From contig NZ_LN651337.1 in the NCBI RefSeq assembly GCF_000826145.2, positions 685,774-749,773 of the forward strand: a stretch of DNA of 64,000 nt, read 5' to 3'. The position numbers and the translations under genes were made by a program. Position 1 is the stretch's first letter. Each line of letters opens with the position of its first letter. Positions 1 through 7,902 of this stretch are shown piece after piece. The notes under the pieces are model-generated. The model had not been told where the DNA came from. It worked only from the letters and a program-made list of their open reading frames with translations, and did no database searches. This stretch comes from Sporosarcina koreensis. Lineage in GTDB: Bacteria; Bacillota; Bacilli; Bacillales_A; Planococcaceae.

Positions 1-140
1 GCATCGCACCCTTTTTCATCGATCGATTTCGAATGCTTCGTAACATTCGGGATCGCTACAAGGATCAGGACAGATATGATCAGAAGGACGATCATCATTT
101 CAATCAGCGTAAATCCATCTTCATTCAGTCGTTTCTTCAT
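1..140 (-). CDS. comGC: ComGC major pseudopilin, N-terminal part (runs off the window)
   Basis: Partial gene of 46 codons ending at the window edge. The start ATG (140-138) is followed by a short basic leader and the class III signal motif GFTLIEMM, then a hydrophobic helix ending near VAIPNVTKH. That is the prepilin peptidase site and N-terminal helix of ComGC, the main subunit of the competence pseudopilus that moves DNA through the cell wall to ComEA. It lies 12 bases after comGB in the same direction, as in the B. subtilis comG operon. An SD (GGAG) sits a few bases before the ATG. The C-terminal globular part is outside the window. Confidence 0.9.
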   Translation of the reverse strand, partial: MKKRLNEDGFTLIEMMIVLLIISVLILVAIPNVTKHSKSIDEKGCD

Positions 141-152
141 TCTGGATCTCCT

Positions 153-1238
153 TTACATCGTTTTTATCATTCCATAGACAGGCAGCAGAAGCGCCAGGTA
201 GGCTGCGATCATACAGACTGCCAGCAAGACGAACAGCGCCGGCTGGAGCATGGCGACCGCCCGGTTCACTTTCCTGTCGAGTGTATTTCCAAGCTGCTCG
301 CTGAACAGGAGGAGTTCCTTGGACAGATGCCCGCTGTCGGCTCCGTGTTTTGCGAAAAAAGATAATTCTTTCGTCAGACCGCCCGTCAGCTGGACAGCTA
401 TATGGAACTGCTCGCCTTTTGCTGCATGGCTCCGGACCGTGTCAGCGATGTGCGCCAGCAGCGGATCAAGTTTCTGGGTGCCGAGTATCATCATCGCTTC
501 CTGGATCGTATTCCCGGCAGCGAGAAGGTTTCCTGTTTCGGAGGCGAACAGTCTCGTCAGACGCTCTGTGAACAATTTACCGGCGACCGGCAGTCTGGAA
601 ATCTTGCGGATCCGATCCTCCGGGCTGAGCCGCCTGTAAAGCAACCCGGCAGCAAGCAGGCAGACGGCCAATGCACATATCCCGGCAAGGGCAGCATCAG
701 GTGCTGCAGCCACAAGCCGCGGCAGGAACCGTTCCAGCCCGGTTGACGAAGCGGAACGGGCATCTGCCAACGTTTCGAAATTCGGAAGGAAATACAGTTT
801 GAATGCCACGAGCAGCATCGCCATTGCGGTGATCAGGACAGCGGGATAGGTCGCTGCCTGTACAAACTTCTGCCGGCGCAGCTGTGCCGCTTCCATCCGT
901 ATGGAGGCCCCCCGCAGCGCTTCTGCAAGTCTGCCGTCACTCTCGGATAATTTGACGGACAGCAGGATGCGGTTCGGGAATCCGAGCATTTCGAGGATCT
1001 CTGAAATATTTTCACCTTCCCGGAAAACCTCCTCGACTTTTCGGATGACCTGCAGACTGTCCGCACAATGATGCGGCAGCAGCAGGGTGAAGCACTCATG
1101 CATCGTATAGCCTTCCTGAAGCAGCTCGGAAGCTCTCAGCAGGAATACTGGCTGGTCTTTGACGGCAGGCGGCCGTTCCGTTTTCCTGAGTGAATTCAGT
1201 CTAAGTCGAATAGACGGACGCGCTGTATTTCCGGACAA
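153..1238 (-). CDS. comGB: ComGB, inner-membrane platform protein of the competence pseudopilus
   Basis: About 361 residues with the PilC/GspF fold. Two similar cytosolic helical domains (about residues 30-125 and 235-330) each precede hydrophobic segments near 130-150, 185-200 and 335-355. ComGB anchors the pseudopilus assembly complex and partners the ComGA ATPase. The first ATG overlaps comGA by 38 bases; similarity to ComGB proteins starts near residue 28 (KDQPVFLLRASELLQEG), so a start somewhat further downstream is possible. The order comGA-comGB-comGC is the standard one, and translational coupling is likely. Confidence 0.88.
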   Translation of the reverse strand: MSGNTARPSIRLRLNSLRKTERPPAVKDQPVFLLRASELLQEGYTMHECFTLLLPHHCADSLQVIRKVEEVFREGENISEILEMLGFPNRILLSVKLSESDGRLAEALRGASIRMEAAQLRRQKFVQAATYPAVLITAMAMLLVAFKLYFLPNFETLADARSASSTGLERFLPRLVAAAPDAALAGICALAVCLLAAGLLYRRLSPEDRIRKISRLPVAGKLFTERLTRLFASETGNLLAAGNTIQEAMMILGTQKLDPLLAHIADTVRSHAAKGEQFHIAVQLTGGLTKELSFFAKHGADSGHLSKELLLFSEQLGNTLDRKVNRAVAMLQPALFVLLAVCMIAAYLALLLPVYGMIKTM

Positions 1239-2202
1239 GGGCTTCCACGCCCCCTTCCCCGGCGATCAAGCTTGGTTCTTCGTTCTTCACGGATCGCTTC
1301 AGTTCTTCAAGCGGCGCATCCTGGATGATCTCAAACACTGCCCCGAGCCTGCCATCGCTTTTTCGGATGAGACGCTGAGCGGAAATGCAGACCGCTGTCT
1401 GGCGCAGCTCTTCTGCCGAGACACCGAAATCCATCATCCGGTACAGGCAGCCCGCTGCGTCTTTTGCGTGTACGGTTGTCAGTACAAGATGGCCGGTCAG
1501 GGCGGCCTGGACAGCGACTTTCGCAGTTTCGGCATCCCGTATCTCGCCGATCATGATCACATCGGGGGAATGCCGCAGGATGGCTTTCAAGCCGGCCGCA
1601 TAGGACATGCCTGCACGTTCATTCACCTGGATCTGCAGCAGATGGCGGTGGGGATTCTCGACTGGGTCCTCCAAGGTGATCACATGCCTGCCGAGTTCGT
1701 TGACGCAATGGGCGGTCAGGGAATAGATTGTCGTCGTCTTGCCTGACCCGGTCGGCCCCGTCACCATGAACAGCCCCTGCTGCTGGCTGATCGACTTCTT
1801 CAGTTGGCCTGACCACTCGGGATCCAGGCACAACTGATCGAGCGATACGATTTTGTTATGCTGCTGGATGCGGATGACAACACTTTCATTTGTATGGATT
1901 GATGGAATTGTTGAAATACGGAAAGAAAAGTTCTGGTCGCTGAATTGTTTGTGGAATGAGCCGCTCTGAGGTTTGCGGCGATCGCTTATATCGAGGGAAG
2001 ATAAATATTTGTAAAAAGAAATCATCCGGATGGCCAGCTGTGGGGGGAGCTTGCCGATCCGTTCCAGTCTGCTGCCCTTCTTGTGGAACAGGTCATAATC
2101 CTGTTCGGACGGAACCATGTGGATATCCGTTGCATCCGCTCCGATCGCCTGCTGCAGCAGCTGAAAACATTTCTGTTCAATCAGGTTGTCCTGTGTTTCC
2201 AA
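1201..2202 (-). CDS. comGA: ComGA, secretion/traffic ATPase for competence pseudopilus assembly
   Basis: GspE/PilB-type ATPase that powers assembly of the ComG pseudopilus during DNA uptake. Visible motifs are Walker A GPTGSGKTTT (about residue 149), the Asp box ITLEDPVE (about 176), Walker B DVIMIGEIRD (about 214) and the His box TGHLVLTTVHA (about 236). I chose a TTG start at 2202: the upstream ATG at 2226 has no SD, while AAAGAGGGG lies six bases before this TTG. The product is then 333 residues, a little short of B. subtilis ComGA (about 356). First gene of the comG operon. A degenerate ComK-type AT box lies about 90 bp upstream. Confidence 0.92.
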   Translation of the reverse strand: METQDNLIEQKCFQLLQQAIGADATDIHMVPSEQDYDLFHKKGSRLERIGKLPPQLAIRMISFYKYLSSLDISDRRKPQSGSFHKQFSDQNFSFRISTIPSIHTNESVVIRIQQHNKIVSLDQLCLDPEWSGQLKKSISQQQGLFMVTGPTGSGKTTTIYSLTAHCVNELGRHVITLEDPVENPHRHLLQIQVNERAGMSYAAGLKAILRHSPDVIMIGEIRDAETAKVAVQAALTGHLVLTTVHAKDAAGCLYRMMDFGVSAEELRQTAVCISAQRLIRKSDGRLGAVFEIIQDAPLEELKRSVKNEEPSLIAGEGGVEALVRKYSASVYST

Positions 2203-2290
2203 TGCACACCCCTCTTTCTGGGACATAAGACCGCTTTATGTCTTGCCCACAGTATAGACGGTTGGCAAATGAATTGGAATGCTTTTTGCC

Positions 2291-2303
2291 AAACCCGCAT
2301 TTT
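2291..2303 (-). promoter_or_regulatory. candidate ComK AT-box upstream of comGA
   Basis: On the minus strand the sequence is AAAATGCGGGTTT, one base from the ComK half-site pattern AAAA-N5-TTTT. ComK sites need two such boxes at a fixed spacing. The adjacent AAAAAGCATTCC is only a poor second match, so this stays a candidate. A possible SigA promoter (TTCCAA-17-TATACT) lies between it and comGA. Confidence 0.3.
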
Positions 2304-2394
2304 CCATACACTGAGGGGTATAAAAGTTGAACTGTGTGATAATTTCATGTGAACAATCCCTCACGGATCTGTCACACCTCCGCCCTGATTTGAG

Positions 2395-2424
2395 TTTACT
2401 TTTCACCAGCCTATCCTTTATAAT
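2395..2424 (+). promoter_or_regulatory. SigA-type promoter of yqgY
   Basis: TTTACT, 18 bp, then a perfect TATAAT at 2419-2424. It is about 40 bp before the yqgY start. Confidence 0.6.
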
Positions 2425-2465
2425 GAAGAGGAGTTTATTGTATTGTTGTAAGGAGGGACGCACTT

Positions 2466-2708
2466 ATGGATAATATGTTCAAGCTGTGTGGTTTCTGGAC
2501 AGGGATTTTCGCAGTTATGTTTTTTGTCGGTCACATGGACCAGGTCGCTCTTTTATTCGTCGCGAGCACTATCTTCTTCATGCTGCTTGGCTACATGAAG
2601 CTTACCGAAAGAATGTACTTGTACATGTTCGGCGCGTATTTGATGATCTTTACAGTCGGGTTTACGTACTATGCGACGTTCATCCATGTCCCAGGAGCCG
2701 GACACTAA
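2466..2708 (+). CDS. yqgY: DUF2626 small membrane protein (YqgY-like)
   Basis: Eighty residues with three hydrophobic segments (about 10-24, 28-42 and 52-70), so a small integral membrane protein. Length and sequence fit the DUF2626 family, whose B. subtilis member YqgY sits beside yqgX and comGA exactly as here. No function is known for the family. The start is fixed by AAGGAGGGA eight bases before the ATG. It has its own promoter and is monocistronic, closed by a terminator shared with the convergent yqgX. Confidence 0.8.
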   Translation: MDNMFKLCGFWTGIFAVMFFVGHMDQVALLFVASTIFFMLLGYMKLTERMYLYMFGAYLMIFTVGFTYYATFIHVPGAGH

Positions 2709-2740
2709 AAAAAACAGCCGAACTTCGGCTGTTTTTTTAG
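2707..2740. terminator. bidirectional terminator between yqgY and yqgX
   Basis: Stem ACAGCCGAA/TTCGGCTGT flanked by an A-run on the left and a T-run on the right, so it can act on both strands. The T-run overlaps the yqgX stop codon. Confidence 0.85.
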
Positions 2741-3372
2741 AATCCGTTCAGGAATGGGTTGGTGTCCATCTCGAACTGCGGCGTCGTTTTCGGTCCGTGC
2801 CCCGGATAAATCCGGTAGTCCGGATCGAGCGACAGCAGCTGCTTCTCGATGGCCGTCAGCAGCTGGTGGGCATTGCCGCCCGGAAGGTCCGTACGGCCGA
2901 TCCCCTGCCTGAAGAGCGTGTCGCCTGTAATCGCTGACCGGTTGTCATGGAAGACATAACAGACACTGCCCGGTGAATGTCCCGGCGTATGGCGGACTTC
3001 CATATCAAATGGACCGATCGCCAGACTGCCGTCTTTCTGCAGAAACCGGTCCGCCGGCCTGCATGAAACCGGCTCGAGCATCGGATAGTTCGCAGACCCA
3101 TTCAGGTCCGGATTCTGGAGCCAGTCCTTTTCACTTTCGTGCACGTACACCGGTATTCCGTAGCGGGCGCGGATGGGCTCCAGTGCACCAATGTGGTCGA
3201 AGTGTGCGTGTGTCAGCAAAACGGCAGCCGGCACAGCACCTTCCTGCTCAATGGCCTGCTGGATTTTATTCGCTTCTTCACCCGGATCGATGATCAGGCA
3301 GGTTCCATCATCATGGATGATGAGATAGCAATTCGCCTGGACAGGGCCAAGCGGCAAAGTATTGATCTTCAC
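2737..3372 (-). CDS. yqgX: YqgX, metallo-beta-lactamase-fold hydrolase (glyoxalase II-like)
   Basis: 211-residue single-domain metallo-hydrolase. The metal-binding signature THAHFDH is at about residues 54-60; further ligands are HTPGHSPGS (about 128), GDTLF (about 150) and YPGHG (about 192). The family includes glyoxalase II, which hydrolyses S-lactoylglutathione; in bacilli without glutathione the natural thioester (bacillithiol-linked or other) is uncertain. GTG start at 3372 preceded by GGAGGGGG. Neighbours yqgY, yqgW and comGA match B. subtilis. A strong promoter lies just upstream. Confidence 0.85.
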   Translation of the reverse strand: MKINTLPLGPVQANCYLIIHDDGTCLIIDPGEEANKIQQAIEQEGAVPAAVLLTHAHFDHIGALEPIRARYGIPVYVHESEKDWLQNPDLNGSANYPMLEPVSCRPADRFLQKDGSLAIGPFDMEVRHTPGHSPGSVCYVFHDNRSAITGDTLFRQGIGRTDLPGGNAHQLLTAIEKQLLSLDPDYRIYPGHGPKTTPQFEMDTNPFLNGF

Positions 3373-3392
3373 AAGAATTCCCCCTCCATCTT

Positions 3393-3421
3393 AGAATACG
3401 GAAAGATGAATAGGAATTCAA
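3393..3421 (-). promoter_or_regulatory. SigA-type promoter of yqgX
   Basis: On the minus strand TTGAAT-17-TATTCT, ending about 20 bp before the yqgX GTG. It is divergent from the yqgW promoter. Confidence 0.65.
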
Positions 3422-3441
3422 ACAATCGTCACGTTTACAAC

Positions 3442-3470
3442 TCGACAAATGGATTGCAAAACAGTACAAT
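3442..3470 (+). promoter_or_regulatory. SigA-type promoter of yqgW
   Basis: TCGACA at 3442-3447, a 17-bp spacer and TACAAT at 3465-3470, upstream of the yqgW SD. Confidence 0.6.
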
Positions 3471-3532
3471 GGAAGGTGAGTATTGCTAACTAGGCATTCA
3501 TCTGTTCTTTTTCGAAAGGAGTGTCATCTTTT

Positions 3533-3712
3533 ATGAATCTTTTAATGGTTATTTTCGGTCTTATCGCAATTTTAGCTGTTGTTGGAACCGTACAGGGATT
3601 CAAAGAGCGTAACCTGCTCAGTATCGTATTCAATTTGCTGGCTGCCGTTATTTTCGGTGGGTTCACAATTGCCACCATCGTTTTCCAAGGGTATCCGCCA
3701 AGCTTGCACTAA
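3533..3712 (+). CDS. yqgW: DUF2759 small membrane protein (YqgW-like)
   Basis: Fifty-nine residues with two hydrophobic helices (about 1-20 and 33-50) joined by a short polar loop containing KERN. It fits DUF2759, represented by B. subtilis YqgW in the same neighbourhood; function unknown. The SD AAAGGAGTG lies nine bases before ATG 3533. An in-frame GTG at 3521 is part of that SD and is rejected. It has its own promoter and a very long-stemmed terminator, so it is monocistronic. Confidence 0.75.
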   Translation: MNLLMVIFGLIAILAVVGTVQGFKERNLLSIVFNLLAAVIFGGFTIATIVFQGYPPSLH

Positions 3713-3721
3713 TCACATAAT

Positions 3722-3771
3722 CCAATGAAAAAGCGCTGTCCGGCCAAAACCGGAAGCGCTTTTTTCATTGG
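3722..3771 (+). terminator. terminator after yqgW
   Basis: Long palindrome: AATGAAAAAGCGCT pairs with AGCGCTTTTTTCATT, with an inner CCGG/CCGG pair. The T-run follows the stem. Confidence 0.85.
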
Positions 3772-3778
3772 CCCGACA

Positions 3779-3824
3779 AGAGAAAAGACCATCGGCAAAT
3801 TGCGCTGCCGACGGTCTTTTCTCT
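3779..3824 (-). terminator. terminator after the LtaS-type gene
   Basis: AGAGAAAAGACC pairs with GGTCTTTTCTCT around an inner TCGGCA/TGCCGA. It ends directly at the stop codon of the minus-strand gene. It lies back to back with the yqgW terminator. Confidence 0.8.
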
Positions 3825-5726
3825 TTATTTGCCGGTCATCTCCGGCTGATCTTTTTGCTTTTCCTCATCCCCATCTTTGAAACGGAGCAGATCACCGTTG
3901 ATGATGGCATCCGAGTAATCGAGTTCTTTGGCAGCCCGCTCCATGAATGGAGCACACAATTCATTGTCCGTCGGCTCGCCTGTTTCCGCATCGTAACATA
4001 CTTCATGGGCATAGACGTACTGATCCGTTACGAAGCGTCCGTCACGGAAAATCACAAAGTTCTCGTGTTCGTCTGAAAAAAGGTCAGAACCGAACTGAAG
4101 GTCGTCTTTCGAGTCGATCCCTGCTAAGTTCAGGATGGTCGGCCGGATATCCATCTGGCCGGCCAGTTCATGCATGACCTTTCCTTGCCCATTCCCCGGG
4201 ATATGGATGAAGAACGGGACTTTTTGAAGGACGGTATTGTCGTAAGGCGTGAGTTCCTTGTCCAGATACATGCTCATCGCTTTGTTATGGTTTTCCGATA
4301 TTCCGTAGTGGTCCCCATACATGACGATAATGGAATCATCATACAGGCCGCTTTCCTTCAGCTTATCAAACAGCACCTTGATGGATTCATCCAAGTAGCG
4401 GGAGGATTGGAAGTATTTATTAAGTGTTTTTGAATTCGATGTATATGGCGGTATGAGCATATCCTCTTCATCCAGGTCGAACGGATGGTGATTCGTCAGC
4501 GTAATCATACGGGACGCAAACGGTTTCGGCATGGTTTTCATCATCTCGACGGACTGTTCAAAGTATGGAATGTCCTTCATACCCCAGTTGACTGCCTGGC
4601 CCTCGCCGATCGTATAGCTCTGCACGTCATAGAATCGGTCAATATCCAGTGCTTTGTACATGATGTCGCGGTTCCAGAAACTGCGATTGTTCGCATGCAT
4701 GACATTCGTGAAATATCCATTCTCACCGAGTCGTTCGGACAGGGAATCATACGTATTGCCGCTGTGCGTAAAGAATACGGCACTGCCGTTACGGGGATAA
4801 ATCGAATTCTCGACCATGAATTCCGCATCTGACGTTTTTCCGAGACCTGTCTGATGATAGAAATTATCGAAGTAATACGTGTCCGGATCTTCGGTCAGGG
4901 AATTGAGGAACGGCGTGATGACATGGCCGTCCATTTCTTTATTGATGACGAAATTCTGCAAGGATTCCAGGGAAATGATGATGACATTCTTCCCCTTCGC
5001 CGCGCCGAACATTTCCTTGCTCGGTTCCTTTCGGCTGGCCTGCACATAGTTCTCCACTTCAGACAGCTCGCTGCCATCCGCCAGCACCCTTTGGGCATGT
5101 GATTTAGACTGCACAATCAGATCATAGATATGGTAATTGTACGTGCCGATATTCTTCACGAGGAGCTCACGGTCGAAACTTCGGGTCAGCAGCTGCGGAC
5201 GCTCCGCTTCAGCCAGACCGAGATTCACCATGAACAGAGCCGCTGCGGCGATGAAATACAGACGCCGTCCCATCTTGAACTGCACGGCCGACTCTGCCGG
5301 CTGGGGAATGAACTTCACCGCCAGTGCGATGATGATCACGTCTGTAAAGAAGAAGACATCCGCCCCATGGATGTTCGCCATGACGGATGAAGACAGATCG
5401 CCGAAGTTATTTGTTTGGAACAATAGCGGTAACGTTATAAAATCACTGAAGAATCGATAAAAAACCGCGTTGGCAAACATGATCACCGAGGTGATGACGC
5501 TTACAAAAATGATGTAACGGTTACGGCGTTTCGCTGTCTTGATGAACAAGCCTGCCCCGTATATCAACAGCAGGAAACTCAACGGATTCATGAAGAGAAT
5601 CAGCTGCTGCACCATGTTATCGATGCTCATGTTGAAGCTTGTCAGATAGCCGAAGTATGTCGTCAGCCAGGTTGCAATGACTGCGATTCCGAGCACTGAG
5701 TGTTTCGGCCAGTGAATTTTGCCCAT
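3825..5726 (-). CDS. yqgS: lipoteichoic acid synthase-type sulfatase-fold enzyme (LtaS family, YqgS position)
   Basis: 633 residues. Five N-terminal transmembrane helices (about 10-30, 40-62, 70-90, 122-142 and 155-172) are followed by an extracellular sulfatase-fold domain. The enzyme class transfers glycerolphosphate from phosphatidylglycerol onto lipoteichoic acid. Catalytic features are visible: SLES with E254, TGLGKTSDAEF with the nucleophile threonine at T298, and YGDHYG with the metal-binding Asp/His. These match the Staphylococcus aureus LtaS catalytic residues in order and spacing. B. subtilis has several paralogues; the yqgS locus gives the best positional match, so it could be synthase or primase. 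SD GGAAGAG precedes the ATG. A minus-strand TATAAA about 40 bp upstream is a weak promoter candidate. Confidence 0.9.
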   Translation of the reverse strand: MGKIHWPKHSVLGIAVIATWLTTYFGYLTSFNMSIDNMVQQLILFMNPLSFLLLIYGAGLFIKTAKRRNRYIIFVSVITSVIMFANAVFYRFFSDFITLPLLFQTNNFGDLSSSVMANIHGADVFFFTDVIIIALAVKFIPQPAESAVQFKMGRRLYFIAAAALFMVNLGLAEAERPQLLTRSFDRELLVKNIGTYNYHIYDLIVQSKSHAQRVLADGSELSEVENYVQASRKEPSKEMFGAAKGKNVIIISLESLQNFVINKEMDGHVITPFLNSLTEDPDTYYFDNFYHQTGLGKTSDAEFMVENSIYPRNGSAVFFTHSGNTYDSLSERLGENGYFTNVMHANNRSFWNRDIMYKALDIDRFYDVQSYTIGEGQAVNWGMKDIPYFEQSVEMMKTMPKPFASRMITLTNHHPFDLDEEDMLIPPYTSNSKTLNKYFQSSRYLDESIKVLFDKLKESGLYDDSIIVMYGDHYGISENHNKAMSMYLDKELTPYDNTVLQKVPFFIHIPGNGQGKVMHELAGQMDIRPTILNLAGIDSKDDLQFGSDLFSDEHENFVIFRDGRFVTDQYVYAHEVCYDAETGEPTDNELCAPFMERAAKELDYSDAIINGDLLRFKDGDEEKQKDQPEMTGK

Positions 5727-5862
5727 TCTATCTCTTCCTTTCCACCATATCGGGATGCACGGTCTTTATACTAACGTTCGAGTATGTGAAAAAGTTTCAG
5801 ACTGCACCGAACCATGGGGAAGCGGTCAGGCAGGAAGCCCCCTGCATTCACTCTCCGGCAGC

Positions 5863-6069
5863 CTATTCACAGTTTGCCAGTTCTCTCCGGAGAAGAAGGG
5901 AGGCAGCAAGATAGTCTTCTTTCATGATCAGAGCGTCCGCATGCAGATCCTTCAGCTCGGACTGCATCAGCAGAATATCGGCTTTCCGGTCACCTGTATA
6001 GATATATGCGCCGAAACGCCTTAAGAGTCGAACGACGTCCCAGAACTCGGTTATTCCGCTCTGCTGCAT
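5863..6069 (-). CDS. yqgQ: YqgQ, DUF910 family small protein
   Basis: Sixty-eight residues, predicted helical and soluble. The motif FGAYIYTGDRKAD and the tail LLLRREL are typical of the YqgQ/DUF910 family, a three-helix bundle of unknown function that resembles small nucleic-acid-binding domains. The start codon lies inside the 3' end of yqgN (19-bp overlap), so translation is probably coupled. In B. subtilis yqgP lies between them and glcK follows; both are absent here. Confidence 0.75.
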   Translation of the reverse strand: MQQSGITEFWDVVRLLRRFGAYIYTGDRKADILLMQSELKDLHADALIMKEDYLAASLLLRRELANCE

Positions 6070-6623
6070 ACGATCACACGCTCTTCCGTGATGATTTTGC
6101 CGACCGGGATATCGAACGGTTCGACTGGCAGCGAGGGGCCAATCTGCAACTCGAACGCGAGTGAAAGAGCATTCCCTTCATATCCCTCAAGGAAGCGGTC
6201 ATAATAGCCGCCGCCATAGCCGATCCGATAGCCGTCAGATGAGTAGGCGACGCCAGGCACGACAATCAGGTCGATGTCGTCAGCCACTGCACTCTCTGTC
6301 TGTTCTTCGATCGGTTCCTGAAGATCCAAATAAACGGTTTCCAGCTGGGAGAATGAGGTGATGAACCGGAACTGCATCGTTCTGTCTGCAGGTCTGCATT
6401 TCGGTACAGCCACCCGCTTCCCCGCCTGCCAGCACGCTTCGATGATCGGTCGGGTGCAAATTTCCCTTCCGCGTGAAACCGTCAAGGCAACAGTTTCGGC
6501 TTCTGCATACTCTGACGTTCCGAAGAACCGGCCGCTGACTTCCTCGCTCATCTTGCGATAGTGCTCATCGGGCAGATCTTCCAGAAGTGACAGCACTTTT
6601 TTGCGAATTTCAGACTTCTCCAT
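6051..6623 (-). CDS. yqgN: 5-formyltetrahydrofolate cyclo-ligase
   Basis: 190-residue enzyme that converts 5-formyl-THF to 5,10-methenyl-THF using ATP, returning the storage folate to one-carbon metabolism. Signature: the C-terminal loop GYRIGYGGGYYDRFL (about residues 131-145), preceded by VVPGVAYSSD; N-terminal basic residues around KSEIRKKVL are the usual ATP-site lysine region. Length is normal for the family. SD GGGAAGAGGGG lies just before the ATG. It follows rpmG but is separated from it by a terminator. Confidence 0.92.
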   Translation of the reverse strand: MEKSEIRKKVLSLLEDLPDEHYRKMSEEVSGRFFGTSEYAEAETVALTVSRGREICTRPIIEACWQAGKRVAVPKCRPADRTMQFRFITSFSQLETVYLDLQEPIEEQTESAVADDIDLIVVPGVAYSSDGYRIGYGGGYYDRFLEGYEGNALSLAFELQIGPSLPVEPFDIPVGKIITEERVIVCSRAE

Positions 6624-6651
6624 AGTACCCCTCTTCCCTTCTTATTAAAAG

Positions 6652-6680
6652 AAAAAACCAAAACCGGTAAAAGGTTTTGG
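6652..6680 (-). terminator. terminator after rpmG
   Basis: On the minus strand CCAAAACC-N7-GGTTTTGG followed by TTTTTTC, ten bases after the rpmG stop. Confidence 0.75.
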
Positions 6681-6689
6681 CATGAGCAA

Positions 6690-6839
6690 TTATTTTGTTT
6701 CGCGGTGAAGCGTCTGCTTCATTTCGCGTGAGCAATATTTTTTCATTTCAATACGTTCCGGGTTGTTACGCTTGTTTTTCTTTGTGATATAGTTACGCTC
6801 ACCACATTCAGTGCAAGCAAGTGTAATATTTACGCGCAT
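6690..6839 (-). CDS. rpmG: ribosomal protein bL33
   Basis: Forty-nine residues, a 50S subunit protein near the E site. It starts [17 protein letters not shown] and ends QTLHRETK, typical of Bacillales L33. It keeps the first CxxC pair and one cysteine of the second (KYCSREMK), so the second zinc-binding pair is incomplete, as in many L33 of this type. Own promoter and own terminator make it monocistronic. The gene-specific ATG is preceded by GGAGGG. Confidence 0.95.
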   Translation of the reverse strand: MRVNITLACTECGERNYITKKNKRNNPERIEMKKYCSREMKQTLHRETK

Positions 6840-6903
6840 GGTTGTCCCTCCCACTCATCAGCGATAATTGAATTTTTATGAGCATGATTTATACGACTGT
6901 TCT

Positions 6904-6931
6904 ATTGTATCATACTCAGAGATTTTGTCCA
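6904..6931 (-). promoter_or_regulatory. SigA-type promoter of rpmG
   Basis: Minus strand TGGACA, 16 bp, TACAAT; the leader to the rpmG start is about 60 bases. Confidence 0.6.
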
Positions 6932-7005
6932 GCCTAAAAGTGAATTCCTTAAACGATCTGATTATGGTAGGATAGAGGAAAATGATACTTTCAAGGAGGG
7001 GTACT

Positions 7006-7365
7006 TTGTCACTTCCGATAACCCTCATGGCAATTGGGGCAGCTGCTCTTCTGATTTCCCTTCTGCTGAATGCGCGTCAGACGAAGTCAGATGAAATCGA
7101 GCAGATCTCCATCAGCCTCCATCAGGAGACAAGCCAGCTGAAGAAACGGATTAAAGCACTGGAAGAGGAGCTGATGATGGAGAGCGCGCCATCCTCCCGT
7201 CTTTCCGCATCATCAGCGCAGGAAAAACCAGTGCATTCGATCATCGTCAGCCAGATCACTGTATTACATAACCAGGGCTTCTCCGTAGAGGAGATCGCAC
7301 AGCGCTCGTCCCTTCCTCCCTCACAGGTAGTGGCAGTCCTGCAGTCGAAGGGTGTGCGAGTATGA
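7006..7365 (+). CDS. membrane-anchored coiled-coil protein with a C-terminal helix-turn-helix-like segment (YqzD position)
   Basis: 119 residues from a TTG start at 7006; the ATG at 7 kb minus 18 bases lies within or before the SD and is rejected, because AAGGAGGGG sits five bases before this TTG. Layout: one transmembrane helix (about 2-22), a charged coiled coil (about 28-58), a Ser/Ala linker, then a 45-residue helical domain with FSVEEIAQRSSLPPSQVVAVL, which looks like a helix-turn-helix. By position it corresponds to B. subtilis yqzD, function unknown. It overlaps the next gene by four bases (ATGA), so the two are co-translated. Confidence 0.6.
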   Translation: MSLPITLMAIGAAALLISLLLNARQTKSDEIEQISISLHQETSQLKKRIKALEEELMMESAPSSRLSASSAQEKPVHSIIVSQITVLHNQGFSVEEIAQRSSLPPSQVVAVLQSKGVRV

Positions 7366-7859
7366 TGCGGCAGCTGATGCAGCTGGCGGGAGTCATCTGT
7401 CTGACTGCCGGCGCCGTCTTGTTCTTTACCGCAGGCGACCCTGTTGATGATCAAGCGTCTGTCAAACGGCTCACAGCTGAAAACAGCGAACTGAAGCGGA
7501 ATCTGTCTTCAGTGAAAGAAACACTTGCGGATGCACAGAAAGCGACACAGGCGGAGAAGAAGCAGTCTGCTTCTCCGAACACTTCTTCCGGCAAAGCCCC
7601 TCTGACCGAAGCGGCCAAGGAGCAGACACCCGAGAAAGAGACTGTCACAAAGATGATAATATCCCTGTCGCCTGGCGACACGTCGAAAGACGCCTCGGAT
7701 GCACTGGAGACGGCAGGCATCGTCAAAAGCGCCTCGGAGTTCGAAGGGTATCTGAACAAGGAAGGGCTGTCCGGGAAGATTCAGATCGGCCGCCATGAGG
7801 TCGACTCATCGATGGATTTTGCTCAATTGGCAAAAGAGCTGACAACCGTCAGACAATGA
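7362..7859 (+). CDS. membrane-anchored YceG-like C-terminal domain protein (YqzC position)
   Basis: 165 residues. One N-terminal helix (about 5-24), a coiled coil (about 33-65), a low-complexity Ala/Lys/Thr/Ser linker, then a domain of about 65 residues starting MIISLSPGDTSKDASDALE. The SPGDTSKDASDALETAG and GKIQIGRHEV pattern resembles the LysM-like N-terminal part of MltG/YceG endolytic transglycosylases, but the catalytic domain is missing, so it is not an active transglycosylase. B. subtilis yqzC is the likely counterpart. A cell-envelope role near penicillin-binding protein PbpA is only inferred from location. Confidence 0.6.
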   Translation: MMRQLMQLAGVICLTAGAVLFFTAGDPVDDQASVKRLTAENSELKRNLSSVKETLADAQKATQAEKKQSASPNTSSGKAPLTEAAKEQTPEKETVTKMIISLSPGDTSKDASDALETAGIVKSASEFEGYLNKEGLSGKIQIGRHEVDSSMDFAQLAKELTTVRQ

Positions 7860-7896
7860 AAAAAGCTGCAGGGGACTAATTCCCCTGCAGCTTTTT
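7858..7896. terminator. bidirectional terminator between the YqzC-like gene and pbpA
   Basis: AAAAAGCTGCAGGGG pairs perfectly with CCCCTGCAGCTTTTT around a short AT loop. It has T-runs on both strands and is placed seven bases from the pbpA stop. Confidence 0.9.
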
Positions 7897-7902
7897 GCTG
7901 TC

